Source: an uncultured Bacteroidaceae bacterium
GTDB taxonomy: Bacteria > Bacteroidota > Bacteroidia > Bacteroidales > Bacteroidaceae
NCBI GenBank assembly: GCA_944321635.1
Contig: CALULY010000006.1
Span: 1-64,000 of the forward strand
Direction of reading: 5' to 3'
DNA length: 64,000 bases
Each line of letters begins with the position of its first letter. Position 1 is the stretch's first letter. The notes under the pieces were generated by a model, which was not told the DNA's origin, ran no database searches, and saw only the letters and a program-made list of their open reading frames with translations. Below, piece after piece: positions 18,727 through 27,708 of this stretch. Made by a program: the position numbers and the translations under genes.

Positions 18727-19474
18727 ATTCTCAATCATCACCGTCACACGCAACGCCGAGGATTGCCTGGAGGAGACCATCCTGAGTGTCATCACCCAGA
18801 CCTACCACAACATAGAGTACATCATCATCGACGGCAAGTCAACCGACAGGACGATGGACATCGCCGGCAAATACGCCGACCGCATCAGCCACATGGTCTC
18901 GGAGCCGGACGGGGGACTGTACTTTGCAATGAATAAAGGCATCGCACTCGCCACGGGAGATTATCTCTGCTTCCTCAACGCGGGGGACAGCTTCCACGAA
19001 GACGACACCCTGGCCAACATCGTGCACGGCCTGCACGGGCGGCACGAGTTGCCTGACATCATCTACGGCGAGACCGCAATCGTTGACCGGCAAGGTCATT
19101 TCGTCGCCATGCGCAGGCACAAAGCTCCGGAACAATTGACCTGGCGCAGTTTCAGGCAAGGCATGATGGTGTGCCACCAGGCATTCATCGCCAACCGGCG
19201 CATCATGGAGGACTATGACACGCGCTACCGCTTCTCGGCCGACTTTGACTGGTGCATCAGGCTGATGAAGAAGGCGCATGACATCCACAACACCCACCTC
19301 ACCCTCATCGACTACTGCAACGTGGGAATGACGACACGCAACCACCGGGCATCGCTCATCGAGCGTTACCGCATCATGTGCCGCCACTACGGATTCATCA
19401 CAGCGAGTGTGCTGCACGCCTGGTTCGCAATCAGGCTCGCGCTGAAACTGGAGAAGTCAAGGGCCACAAACTGA
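18704..19474 (+). CDS. Glycosyltransferase, GT2 family (WcaA-like)
   Basis: 256 aa with FSIITVTRNAEDCLEETILSV, IIIDGKSTDRT, SEPDGGLYFAMNKGI and FLNAGDSF, the standard GT2 donor-site motifs of the WcaA-like group. The start overlaps the preceding GT2 by 23 bp, so translation is probably coupled. It is last in the three-gene operon and convergent with the M16 peptidase gene only 3 bp away, leaving no room for a separate terminator. Confidence 0.87.
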   Translation: MLTRLTPKFSIITVTRNAEDCLEETILSVITQTYHNIEYIIIDGKSTDRTMDIAGKYADRISHMVSEPDGGLYFAMNKGIALATGDYLCFLNAGDSFHEDDTLANIVHGLHGRHELPDIIYGETAIVDRQGHFVAMRRHKAPEQLTWRSFRQGMMVCHQAFIANRRIMEDYDTRYRFSADFDWCIRLMKKAHDIHNTHLTLIDYCNVGMTTRNHRASLIERYRIMCRHYGFITASVLHAWFAIRLALKLEKSRATN

Positions 19475-19477
19475 CCT

Positions 19478-20710
19478 TCACTTGGCTGGGCGGAACGCAA
19501 GCACCGACAGCACTTCGTCAGACAGTTTCTCATTGGCGACCGCGATGATGTCATCGGCGGTGACTGCCTCGATGCGCTTGAAGAGTTTTTCCGAAGAATT
19601 CACCTTGCCGTAGTGCAGGAATGACTTTGCCATGTCGAGGGCACAGTTCTCATTGTTGTCCGAGGCCACGCCTATCTGCCCGATGAGCTGCTTCTTTGCC
19701 ATGGCGAGGACGAGCGTCCCGAGCTTTTGCTCACGGAGCTGGCGGAACTGGCGGCGGATGAGCTGGAGGCAATGGTCGCAGTCATCGTCATCGGAGGCGA
19801 ATGCCACGCAAAACACCCCCGTGTCCTTGTAGGATGCAAGGTTGGCCTCGACGTTGTAGACAAGCCCCCTTTTCTCCCGCAGCTCCACGTTCAGGCGGCT
19901 GTTCATCCCCGGCCCGCCGAGGATGTTGGTCAACAGATAGAGCGTCGTCCTGCGGTCGTCAAAGGCATCATATCCCCTGCAACCGACCATCACGTGCGAC
20001 TGGTGCAAGTCTTTCGTCCTGACCACGCTGAATGGCTTGTAGTCTGGCAACGGGCTTCCACCGTGGTTGACGGTCCAGTCATCGACCGCCGCGAAATGTT
20101 TCATCGCAAGCGACTTGACCCGTGCCAAGGACACGCCGCCGCGGACAAACAACACCATATTTGACGGGGCGTAGTAGCGCGACACGAACCGCCGCACGTC
20201 CTCCGACGTGAAACCGTCCAAAGTCGCAGGTGTCCCGAGGATGTTCCGCCCGAGAGGATGCCCGTCAAAGAGCAAAGCCTCGAAATCATCATAGATAAGC
20301 TCGGCGGGCGAATCCTCGTACATATTGATTTCGTCGATGATCACACCCTTCTCCTTGTCCAGTTCCTTCTGGGGGAAAACCGAGTGGAACACGATGTCCG
20401 ACAGCAATTCCATCGCCCTTGCAAGGTGCTCGGCAAGGAATGTCGAGTAGATCACCGTCTCCTCCTTGTTGGTGTAAGCGTTCAGATCGCCCCCCACATT
20501 CTCCATCCGGTTGAGGATGTGCCATGCCCGCCGCTTGGAAGTCCCCTTGAATATGGTGTGTTCGACAAAATGTGCCATCCCCTGCTCCGCCTGTGCCTCG
20601 TCGCGGGACCCTACGGCGACCGACAGTCCACAGTAGACTACGCGGCCTGCCGTCAAGGCATGGACGACGCGCAAACCGTTGGGGAGGGTGAAAGTGTCGT
20701 AACTTACCAT
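19478..20710 (-). CDS. M16 family zinc metallopeptidase
   Basis: 410 aa. The inverted zinc motif H47-F-V-E50-H51 is intact, and the downstream acidic ligand region (VIIDEINMYEDSPAE, about 125-140) is present. It corresponds to the catalytically competent processing-peptidase-like (PqqL/YmxG) type. There is no signal peptide, so it is probably cytosolic. It is transcribed alone from a TAATTTTG box at 20736-20743. Natural substrate unknown. Confidence 0.9.
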   Translation of the reverse strand: MVSYDTFTLPNGLRVVHALTAGRVVYCGLSVAVGSRDEAQAEQGMAHFVEHTIFKGTSKRRAWHILNRMENVGGDLNAYTNKEETVIYSTFLAEHLARAMELLSDIVFHSVFPQKELDKEKGVIIDEINMYEDSPAELIYDDFEALLFDGHPLGRNILGTPATLDGFTSEDVRRFVSRYYAPSNMVLFVRGGVSLARVKSLAMKHFAAVDDWTVNHGGSPLPDYKPFSVVRTKDLHQSHVMVGCRGYDAFDDRRTTLYLLTNILGGPGMNSRLNVELREKRGLVYNVEANLASYKDTGVFCVAFASDDDDCDHCLQLIRRQFRQLREQKLGTLVLAMAKKQLIGQIGVASDNNENCALDMAKSFLHYGKVNSSEKLFKRIEAVTADDIIAVANEKLSDEVLSVLAFRPAK

Positions 20711-20735
20711 TTGTCAGTTAAAATGTTCCGAATTG

Positions 20736-20743
20736 CAAAATTA
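20736..20743 (-). promoter_or_regulatory. Bacteroidetes -7 box (TAATTTTG)
   Basis: A perfect TAnnTTTG on the minus strand, 26 bp ahead of the M16 peptidase start. No clear -33 partner. Confidence 0.5.
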
Positions 20744-20816
20744 GGCAAAAAGATGTTGCGCTTTATAAGGAAAAAACAGATATTTGCAATCATCAAGCAG
20801 TGTAGAACGTGACAAA

Positions 20817-21350
20817 ATGAAAAACATCTGCATCTTTTGTTCCGCTTGCCAGGACATAAAACCCGTCTACTTTGAACGCGCCCGCCAACTGGGTGAATGG
20901 ATGGGAGAAAACGGCTACGGCCTCATCTACGGCGGCGTAGACCTTGGGCTGATGGGATGCACCGCCGAGGCGGTCAAATCCAAAGGCGGAAGACTCACAG
21001 GGGTCGTGCCCGACAGGTTTGAAGACGACGGGAAGACCAGCCAACTGTGCGACACAATCATCCAAGTCAACAGCCTCAGCGAGAGGAAAGACCGCATGGT
21101 CCAGCTCGCGGACCACATCATCGCACTGCCTGGCGGCGTTGGAACGCTCGATGAAGTCTTCACCGTGATGGCGGCGACATCGGTCGGCTACCACGGCAAA
21201 AGGGTTACGTTCTACGACATCGACGGCTTCTATGACCGCCTTGTGTCGCTCATGCAAGGACTAAAGGACGAGGGTTTCCTGCGGCACCCCCTTGACGAAT
21301 ACTTCAATGTGGCGCACAATCTCGAAGAAATCATTTCATCACTCAAATAA
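20817..21350 (+). CDS. LOG family protein (TIGR00730, cytokinin-riboside monophosphate hydrolase-like)
   Basis: 177 aa. It carries the signature P105-G-G-V-G-T-x-x-E113 with upstream SERK, and the Rossmann-like GLIYGGVDLGLMG. Family members hydrolyse nucleoside 5'-monophosphates to base and ribose 5-phosphate. The start at 20817 (MKNICIFCSAC) matches the family; an earlier frame start at 20784 does not. The stop is immediately followed (1 bp) by the SIS isomerase gene, so they form an operon. A second, divergent LOG paralogue is at 29157-29756. Confidence 0.88.
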   Translation: MKNICIFCSACQDIKPVYFERARQLGEWMGENGYGLIYGGVDLGLMGCTAEAVKSKGGRLTGVVPDRFEDDGKTSQLCDTIIQVNSLSERKDRMVQLADHIIALPGGVGTLDEVFTVMAATSVGYHGKRVTFYDIDGFYDRLVSLMQGLKDEGFLRHPLDEYFNVAHNLEEIISSLK

Positions 21351-21351
21351 T

Positions 21352-21954
21352 ATGGAAGAAAACATCAAGCAACTGCTGCGTGACGAAGCGGCGGCCGTGT
21401 TGAACATCCCCGTGACCGACAACTACCGCAAAGCCGTCGAACTCATAGTGGAGCAGGTGCACCGCAAGGGGGGAAAGCTCGTCACGTCAGGCATGGGCAA
21501 GGCAGGGCAGATTGCAATGAACATCGCCACTACTTTCTGTTCGACAGGAATACCTGCCGTGTTCCTCCATCCGAGCGAAGCACAGCACGGAGACCTCGGG
21601 ATTTTGCAACAAAATGACCTGCTGCTGCTCATCTCCAATTCAGGCAAAACGCGCGAAATCGTCGAACTCACCCACCTCTCGCGCAGGTTGAACCCCGAAC
21701 TGAAGTTCATCGTCATCACTGGCAACCCCGACAGCCCACTGGCGCACGAGGCGGACATCTGCCTCTACACGGGCGGCCCCAAGGAAGTTTGCCTGCTCGG
21801 CATGACCCCGACAACCTCCACGACCACCATGACCGTCATAGGAGACATCCTCGTGGTCGAGACGATGAGGATGACGGGATTCACCATACTCGAATACTCC
21901 AAACGCCACCACGGCGGCTACCTCGGCGAAAAGTCAAGGGAACTGTCGCACTGA
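21352..21954 (+). CDS. SIS-domain sugar-phosphate isomerase, probable D-arabinose 5-phosphate isomerase
   Basis: 200 aa made of a single SIS domain (GGKLVTSGMGKAGQIAMNIA, FLHPSEAQHGDLG, ISNSGKTREI, TPTTSTTTM). Classical KdsD/KpsF/GutQ enzymes add two CBS domains; these are absent. Single-domain forms are typical of Bacteroidetes and make arabinose 5-phosphate for Kdo in lipopolysaccharide. The HGDLG and SNSGKT motifs favour this over hexulose-phosphate isomerase. It follows the LOG gene by 1 bp, and a strong terminator lies 25 bp beyond its stop. Confidence 0.82.
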   Translation: MEENIKQLLRDEAAAVLNIPVTDNYRKAVELIVEQVHRKGGKLVTSGMGKAGQIAMNIATTFCSTGIPAVFLHPSEAQHGDLGILQQNDLLLLISNSGKTREIVELTHLSRRLNPELKFIVITGNPDSPLAHEADICLYTGGPKEVCLLGMTPTTSTTTMTVIGDILVVETMRMTGFTILEYSKRHHGGYLGEKSRELSH

Positions 21955-21978
21955 CCAGCGCGCGCCACCAAGACAAAC

Positions 21979-22023
21979 AGGGCGGGACATCCACGGCAAC
22001 AGCCGGGATGTCCCGCCCTTTTC
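21979..22023 (+). terminator. Intrinsic terminator after the LOG-SIS operon
   Basis: A perfect 14-bp stem (AGGGCGGGACATCC / GGATGTCCCGCCCT) with a 13-nt loop, followed by TTT. Confidence 0.85.
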
Positions 22024-22074
22024 GCACCAGCCAACGGGGCAATCGGCATTTGCCTGCGGGGCACGTGCCGATGA

Positions 22075-22099
22075 GGTCTTTTGTAAGTGCGACTTACAA
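22075..22099. repeat. Family B 25-bp unit, solo copy
   Basis: A single copy of the 25-bp arm that is duplicated at 35320-35394. It reads GGTCTTTTG followed by the TTGTAAGTGCGACTTACAA palindrome (8-bp arms, GCG centre). It sits between the convergent SIS gene and outer-membrane barrel gene. Confidence 0.75.
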
Positions 22100-22146
22100 A
22101 GGGCATCTTTGCAGCCACCGTCAGACGTGCCGCGCAAGGGGGAGGT

Positions 22147-23829
22147 TCAAAACTCCCACGACACGCCGCCGACGACGCGCGTGCCCGCCAATGGGTAGGC
22201 ATACCACAGGCAGTTGCCGCCGCCGGTGATGTTTGACGCCTTGACGTACACGCCGAGACCTTTGTGGAATGTATATGAGACTTTGGCCGAGAGGTCGTTG
22301 ATGTTGCCGGCGACATCCTTGTCATTGCGCCCAACCCCGAGATATTCGACCGCGAGACGCAGCCCGTCGATGATCTGCCATGCAGCCGATGCCTCGACGG
22401 CATAGCGTGGTTTGAGCGCGAGCGCCGCTTCACCGTCGTCGTCCCACCGCATGAGCGACGCGGCGAGGCCGAATGTCAGGACATCCTTGAAGGCATATTC
22501 CGCCCCGATGCGCCCGTGGATGACGCGCGTCTCACGCTGTGCCATCTCCTGATATATGCTGCGCCGCACCCCAGGCGTGCCGCCCAAGAGACACAAATCC
22601 CCTTTGTCGATGTCATATCCTCCTGACAGCGCGAGCGACAGCCCCGTGAGCGGCGAGGCTTTCAGCCCCAAGTCCACGTCAAGTTGCTTGTAGGTTTCCG
22701 CCAATTCCACACCGCCATCTGCCGCGAAAGCGGGATTCCAGTAGGGATTGCGTGCCGCCAACATTGCGTAGCCGTTGTTCCTCAGCCCCCCTTTGGCACT
22801 GGCAAACAGGGTGTAGCGTCTGGCGAAGGTGTAGGCCGCATAGACATCAGGCGCGGCTTTGACCTTGCCCCGTCCGCGTGTGGCAAAGTCCAGGTGCGCC
22901 CCGAGACGCACGTTCCACGTCCCATCCTTGAATGTATATGCCGGATTGATGCCTACTGTCGTGAAGCCGCGCATGACATTGTTGGTGTAAGCATAGCTCG
23001 TCGCACCGACCTGCACGCCGAGGCTCGACCGGTCGCCAAGGGAATAAGCACCGGCGGCACTGAGCCTCATCATGTTCTCGCTGTTCCTGCCAGCCATCCC
23101 CACTGCACCGTATGCGTTGTCAAAGTGTGAGTAGGCGGCCGATATGTCGTAGGTGAAAGCCCCCTCGTCAGACCTTATGCCCGCCGTGGCAGTGCCGTGC
23201 GTGTGCCTGCCCTTGTCGGTGCCGGGCACGGGGTCGTATGCCGGGCGGTAATTGAAATTATCCAAGCGGAAACCTACCCTGACGTAAAGGGTGAGCGCGT
23301 CGAATGCGTGCGAATAGTCCGCCGCCGCCTCCGTGCGGTAGTGCCGCGCGTCCCACCTGATTGCGTCAGACTGCGGAAGCGAATGCTCAAAAGGTTTCCG
23401 CTCGCTGCTTACGCCCGAGAATGTGGCTTTGAGCATCAATTCGTTGCCATTGAAGCGGTGCGGGTTGTAGTAAAACCCAGCCTCGGCACTCCCGGCATTG
23501 CCTCCTCCGGCATAGACCAAGCCATGCCGCGCCTCCTCAAGCCTGACGTCCGGGCTGACGGGTTCCAACGTCGCGAAGTCGAGCTTGCCGCCATACGGGC
23601 GTGAAGTCTTGACATACTCGGGCTTTCCCTGCGGCACAGTCTTGCGCTGGGCGGGGGGCATGAGGGTGATCTTGTCGGCATCGTTGATTTCGGGTGCGTA
23701 CTCCCTCTCGACGACAACCGTCCTCTTGTCCTCCCCGTCCTCATGCTGCGCCATGGCAGGTGCGGCGGGGAGCAACGCGAGACAGGCGGCCGCGATGGCG
23801 ATGGTCTTATGTGTGGGGACGTGTGTCAT
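22147..23829 (-). CDS. Outer-membrane beta-barrel protein paired with TPR protein
   Basis: 560 aa. A signal peptide (MTHVPTHKTIAIAAACLALLPAAPAMAQ) is followed by a short periplasmic segment (VVVEREYAPEINDADKI). The rest consists of alternating amphipathic strands rich in Tyr/Gly and ends in aromatic Phe (GGVSWEF), as in outer-membrane barrels. It resembles the barrel part of TonB-dependent receptors, but no plug domain or TonB box is seen. It starts 6 bp after the stop of the TPR gene, so the two very likely act together. Cargo or partner unknown. Confidence 0.75.
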   Translation of the reverse strand: MTHVPTHKTIAIAAACLALLPAAPAMAQHEDGEDKRTVVVEREYAPEINDADKITLMPPAQRKTVPQGKPEYVKTSRPYGGKLDFATLEPVSPDVRLEEARHGLVYAGGGNAGSAEAGFYYNPHRFNGNELMLKATFSGVSSERKPFEHSLPQSDAIRWDARHYRTEAAADYSHAFDALTLYVRVGFRLDNFNYRPAYDPVPGTDKGRHTHGTATAGIRSDEGAFTYDISAAYSHFDNAYGAVGMAGRNSENMMRLSAAGAYSLGDRSSLGVQVGATSYAYTNNVMRGFTTVGINPAYTFKDGTWNVRLGAHLDFATRGRGKVKAAPDVYAAYTFARRYTLFASAKGGLRNNGYAMLAARNPYWNPAFAADGGVELAETYKQLDVDLGLKASPLTGLSLALSGGYDIDKGDLCLLGGTPGVRRSIYQEMAQRETRVIHGRIGAEYAFKDVLTFGLAASLMRWDDDGEAALALKPRYAVEASAAWQIIDGLRLAVEYLGVGRNDKDVAGNINDLSAKVSYTFHKGLGVYVKASNITGGGNCLWYAYPLAGTRVVGGVSWEF

Positions 23830-23835
23830 GGTGAT

Positions 23836-26800
23836 TCAATTGTTGAGTTTGGCCAATCGTTCTTCTATCATCTGCGCTATGTCGTCGTCCGCCGCATAGT
23901 TTTGCTTGAGGCTCAGCAAGTACTGCCTTGCGTCGTCAGGCTTGCCGTCGGCGGCATAGATGTCCGACAGCAGGATGAAGGCACGTGCCATCCAGTAGGA
24001 GTGTGGCGTGCCGTCTGCGATGAACGACATGACCTCCGCCTCCGCCGCACCGTTGTCGCCGTTGCCAAAGAGGATCTCGGCCGTGCGGTAGCGTGCTTCA
24101 GCCCCCGCCTCGTTGCGTGTGTCGGCACTGATTGCCTTCCAGTCGGCAAGAGCCTCCTGCGTCATCGACATCGCCATGCGGGCCTTTGCCCTGAGACGGT
24201 GGGCCTCGATGACGAGTTGCGGGTCAGTCTTGGCGTGGGCGAGCAATGCAGTGGCGGCCTCGGCCGTCTGCTCATCATTGCCCGATGCAGCGTGGCAGCG
24301 CATCAGTCCTGCCTCGGCGGCGATGGCTTCCTCCTCGGTCGATGATGTGTCACGGAGTCTTGCGTATGTCTCGGCGGCTTTGGCATATTCGCCTCGGGCG
24401 TAAAGCATCTGAGCCGTCATCGCCAACGCCTCGGCAGTGAACCGTCCCGCCGCCGCGTCGGTGAACCGCGCGAGATGCGCCAAGGCTTTGTCATGGTTGC
24501 CCTGGTTGTAATAGTAAAGTCCGGCATAGTAGTCGGCACTTGCCGCGAATGCCCCAGTCGGGAAGCTGGCAAGGTAGTCCTCCAAAGCCCGCACGCCGGC
24601 GGTCTTGTCATCAGACATATAGAGCCTCTCGGCGGCGAGGTAGGTCAAACTGTCACGTTGGCTCTCGCCATGGCTCGCCCCCAACCCGGCGGCGGCAGCA
24701 AATGCAAAGTAGTCGTCAACCCTGTTCATCTCCACATAGAGCGTTTGCAGGTCGCGCGATGCCTGCCCCGCCTCGTCGCTGCCCGGGTAGGCGGTGATGA
24801 CATCCTTGTAGGCCTTGGCCGCCTCCTCCAGTTGCCCCGAGCGGTAGAGCAGCATGGCAATCTCGGCTGCCGCGCGTGGAGCGTAGGATGAGGTGGGATG
24901 TCCGGCCACAAGGGCACGGTAGTTGGCAATGGCACTGCGCGTGTCATCCATCATCACGTATGCCCTGCCGCGCTCAAACATCGCATCGTCACGGTAGGGG
25001 GAAGCAGGATAATCTGCCAGCAAGCGGTCGAGTGTCGATACCTTGGCGGAGTAGTCCTCTTGCAGGCCGAGTATGAACGCCCGTTGGAACAAGGCATAGT
25101 CACCTTGGGCAGGATCGATTGCGGCGGCACGGGCATAACAATCATCCGCCTTGGTGAAATCCCGCTGGCGGTAGTAGCAGTCCCCCATGCGGTTGCACAG
25201 GTCGGAGCGCACATCATCGGGCAATGTCGCAGCCAACGCCTCGCAACGCTTGAAGTAGTCAAGTGCCTTGGCGTAGGCTTTGCCCTTGAAACTGATGTAT
25301 CCGAGATTGTAGCACGCCAGCGCAAATGTCCGGCCAGTCTTGTCGGAAGCATAGTCGGCATAAAGGCGGAAATCAGAGTCAGCCCCGCGCAAGTCGCCCG
25401 TGCGGTAACGGGATTCGCCGCGCCAGAAGTATGCCTCTGCACGTGTCGCCCCGTCATACCTCCCGAGTGCGAGCGAAGCGGTGAACGATTGCGATGCCAA
25501 GTCATATTCTCCGCTGGAGAAACGTTGCAGGCCGAGACGGAAAAGCAACTGCTGTTTGGCCGCAAGCAACTGCGGTCCGGGATTCGCGATCTTGGCCAAC
25601 GACTCCAAAGCCTCCTCGTAGTCGGACGTGGCAAGGTAGGCATCGACCAGCCGCCCGCTTGCCAATGCAGCGTAAGTGCTGTGCGGATAGTCGTTGAGCA
25701 GCCTCTCAAAGACCCTTACCGACTCATTAAACGGAGAATAGGCGGTGGCATTGATGCAGATACCATAATTATATAGGGCCTGTGCCGCCGCGTCCCGGTC
25801 GAAGTCCATGGATGCAGCGCGCTCGAATGCCAGACGTGCCCTGTCGTCATCGGCGAGTGCCAGCCGCGCAAGCCCTGCGTGCAGCCAAGCATTCTGGGAC
25901 ATAGCATCGTCGGCATCAGCTGATGCGGCAAGATCGTCTGCGGCCTTCATGTAGGCACCGGCGGAGTATTCGGCCATGCCAAGCATATACATCGCCTCCC
26001 TCTCAGGATGCTCGACGTGATTGCGATAGGTGTCGAGACTCTTTGCCGCGCCCGCCATGTCGCCTTGAGCATAGAGTGCCGCACCTTTTATCTTGTGCAA
26101 CTCGGCATCACCGGCATTGCCGCTACCGCCGGCGATGAGCTTTTCGGCCGTGGAGATGGCTTCATCCGTGCGCCCGAGACGCAGGCAAATGTCTGCGGCA
26201 CGCGTCATAGCGGGACGCGAGTAGCGGTCTGACCGCTCCAAAGACTTGAATTTGGCAAGCGCCTCGCCGTAACGGCCTTGCCCGTAGAGGATTTGCCCGA
26301 GGTTGAAACACGCCTCCTCGCCGTGCTTGGCACTCGTCGATTGGAGCGTGGCATAGTTGACCTTGGCCTCCTCCATCCGCCCCGTGCGCTGGCATGACAC
26401 AGCCATTGCATAGATTGCCTCCTCGCAATCGGCCGGCGGCAAGGCGAACACGTCGCAGCGGGCAAGCCTGCCGTAGGCTTTCTCATGCTCCCCGTCGCGG
26501 GCAAGGATGCGTCCTGCCATCGACTCCAACAAGTCCCTTTGCGCCGTGCCCGGGTAGTCGCGCAGGAATGCGTCTATCTCCCCCACCCCGCACTTGCCAA
26601 GACGGCAACGCGAGATGACGGCCAGCAGACGTGCCTCCTCAGATGCCGCACCGTCGAGACCAAGGGCAAGTGCCTCGGACAACTCGGCTTCGGCGGCGGA
26701 GTAACGCCCCTCGGCATACATTGCCGCGCCCTTTGCGAAATGGATGGCCGCACCGTTGCCGCCATCGTCCTGAGCGTGCGCGGCGCAAAGCCCTGCCGCC

Positions 26801-26850
26801 GCCAGCACGACGGCAAGTGCCGTCCGCATTCGGATCGCGAGTTTGTGCAT
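23836..26850 (-). CDS. Exported tetratricopeptide-repeat protein
   Basis: 1004 aa. A signal peptide (MRTALAVVLAAAGLCAAHAQ after a short MHKLAIR leader) precedes a nearly continuous array of TPR helices to the C-terminus (for example CFNLGQILYGQGRYGEALAKFKSL, AYFWRGESRYRTGDLRGADSDFRLY). It is Ala-rich. Probably a periplasmic or outer-membrane-associated scaffold of the BamD/YbgF kind of architecture, but longer. It lies 18 bp downstream of ybeY and 6 bp upstream of the barrel gene, suggesting one transcript and a joint envelope function. The start at 26850 is preferred over 26862 because it gives a cleaner signal. Confidence 0.85.
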   Translation of the reverse strand: MHKLAIRMRTALAVVLAAAGLCAAHAQDDGGNGAAIHFAKGAAMYAEGRYSAAEAELSEALALGLDGAASEEARLLAVISRCRLGKCGVGEIDAFLRDYPGTAQRDLLESMAGRILARDGEHEKAYGRLARCDVFALPPADCEEAIYAMAVSCQRTGRMEEAKVNYATLQSTSAKHGEEACFNLGQILYGQGRYGEALAKFKSLERSDRYSRPAMTRAADICLRLGRTDEAISTAEKLIAGGSGNAGDAELHKIKGAALYAQGDMAGAAKSLDTYRNHVEHPEREAMYMLGMAEYSAGAYMKAADDLAASADADDAMSQNAWLHAGLARLALADDDRARLAFERAASMDFDRDAAAQALYNYGICINATAYSPFNESVRVFERLLNDYPHSTYAALASGRLVDAYLATSDYEEALESLAKIANPGPQLLAAKQQLLFRLGLQRFSSGEYDLASQSFTASLALGRYDGATRAEAYFWRGESRYRTGDLRGADSDFRLYADYASDKTGRTFALACYNLGYISFKGKAYAKALDYFKRCEALAATLPDDVRSDLCNRMGDCYYRQRDFTKADDCYARAAAIDPAQGDYALFQRAFILGLQEDYSAKVSTLDRLLADYPASPYRDDAMFERGRAYVMMDDTRSAIANYRALVAGHPTSSYAPRAAAEIAMLLYRSGQLEEAAKAYKDVITAYPGSDEAGQASRDLQTLYVEMNRVDDYFAFAAAAGLGASHGESQRDSLTYLAAERLYMSDDKTAGVRALEDYLASFPTGAFAASADYYAGLYYYNQGNHDKALAHLARFTDAAAGRFTAEALAMTAQMLYARGEYAKAAETYARLRDTSSTEEEAIAAEAGLMRCHAASGNDEQTAEAATALLAHAKTDPQLVIEAHRLRAKARMAMSMTQEALADWKAISADTRNEAGAEARYRTAEILFGNGDNGAAEAEVMSFIADGTPHSYWMARAFILLSDIYAADGKPDDARQYLLSLKQNYAADDDIAQMIEERLAKLNN

Positions 26851-26868
26851 TGTGCTTTCCACGGCGTG

Positions 26869-27282
26869 TCAGAGCATGGTGAGAGCTTTGTTCTCAGCCT
26901 CCTCCATCACCTCTCGCTGCCCCGGGCCTTTGTCGTCGATGCCGCAGAGGTGCAGGATGCCATGGATGATCGTGCGGTGCAGCTCCTCGCTGTATTCGGT
27001 TCCGAATTGCTGGGCGTTGCTCCTCACTGTGTCGAGGCTTATGAATATGTCCCCCGAGATCACATCACCCTCGGTATAGTCGAAAGTGATGATGTCGGTG
27101 TAATAGTCGTGTTGCAGATACTGCCTGTTGACGTCAAGGATCTTGTCATCCGAGCAAAAGATATAGGCTATGTCGCCCGTCCTCTTGCCGTAGGTGCCTG
27201 CCACGCGCCTTATCCATGCCGTCGTCTCGCGCCGCCTGATGGCCGGCATCTTCACGCCGTCGGTCTGATATGTCACTGCCAT
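26869..27282 (-). CDS. ybeY: Endoribonuclease YbeY (16S rRNA maturation)
   Basis: 137 aa. Metal-dependent RNase acting in 16S rRNA 3'-end maturation and ribosome quality control. The signature is H107-G-I-L-H111-L-C-G-I-D-D117. The first two histidines are intact, but the position of the third histidine (His124 of E. coli YbeY) is Asp117. I recall similar Asp variants in other Bacteroidetes, so this is probably lineage-typical and not decay. The N-terminal YYTDIITFDY motif is well conserved. It is first gene of the ybeY-TPR-barrel operon, with a TACTTTTG box upstream. Confidence 0.92.
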   Translation of the reverse strand: MAVTYQTDGVKMPAIRRRETTAWIRRVAGTYGKRTGDIAYIFCSDDKILDVNRQYLQHDYYTDIITFDYTEGDVISGDIFISLDTVRSNAQQFGTEYSEELHRTIIHGILHLCGIDDKGPGQREVMEEAENKALTML

Positions 27283-27312
27283 GTCGTTTGTCTCCTATGG
27301 TTCGTAATGGGA

Positions 27313-27320
27313 CAAAAGTA
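27313..27320 (-). promoter_or_regulatory. Bacteroidetes -7 box (TACTTTTG) for ybeY operon
   Basis: A perfect TAnnTTTG on the minus strand, 31 bp ahead of ybeY. No good -33 element is seen. Confidence 0.5.
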
Positions 27321-27514
27321 GCAACTTTCGGCATAAGGCGGGCATCTGCACGGCACTTTGTCAGCCGCACCCGCGCAGCTACGGACACAAAGCCGCGCAT
27401 TGCCACGTCACGACCCGCACCGCCAGAAGCAAGGACGCGCACGCCGCACCTTCCCTGCGGCAACAACGTGTACCCCACGGACGGAGACTGGCCGGTCAAT
27501 CGGGAACATTAAAT

Positions 27515-27597
27515 GATTTGCTCAAAAACATACAATGGTTTTGCCTCTTGCATACAATGGTTTCCGCTGTTGCATACAATGTTTTTGCCCCTCACAT
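27515..27597. repeat. Intergenic repeat, family C locus 3
   Basis: Three regular units spaced 22-23 bp apart: CATACAATGGTTTTGC (27529), GCATACAATGGTTTCCGC (27550), GCATACAATGTTTTTGC (27573). They are better preserved than at the other two loci. It lies between the divergent ybeY promoter and the terminator region of hemD. Confidence 0.7.
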
Positions 27598-27638
27598 CCA
27601 CCGCCAGCCGACGGGCATGGCATGGCCGCCATGAAAGC

Positions 27639-27669
27639 AAGGAGGCCTGCCCTCACGGCAAGCCTCCTT
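27639..27669 (-). terminator. Hairpin downstream of hemD
   Basis: An 8-bp stem (AAGGAGGC / GCCTCCTT) with an inner TGCC/GGCA stem, 40 bp beyond the hemD stop. There is no strong T tract. Confidence 0.55.
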
Positions 27670-27708
27670 AAGGATGTATTTGTGTTGTGGAAAACTAAAT
27701 GTCCCGCC

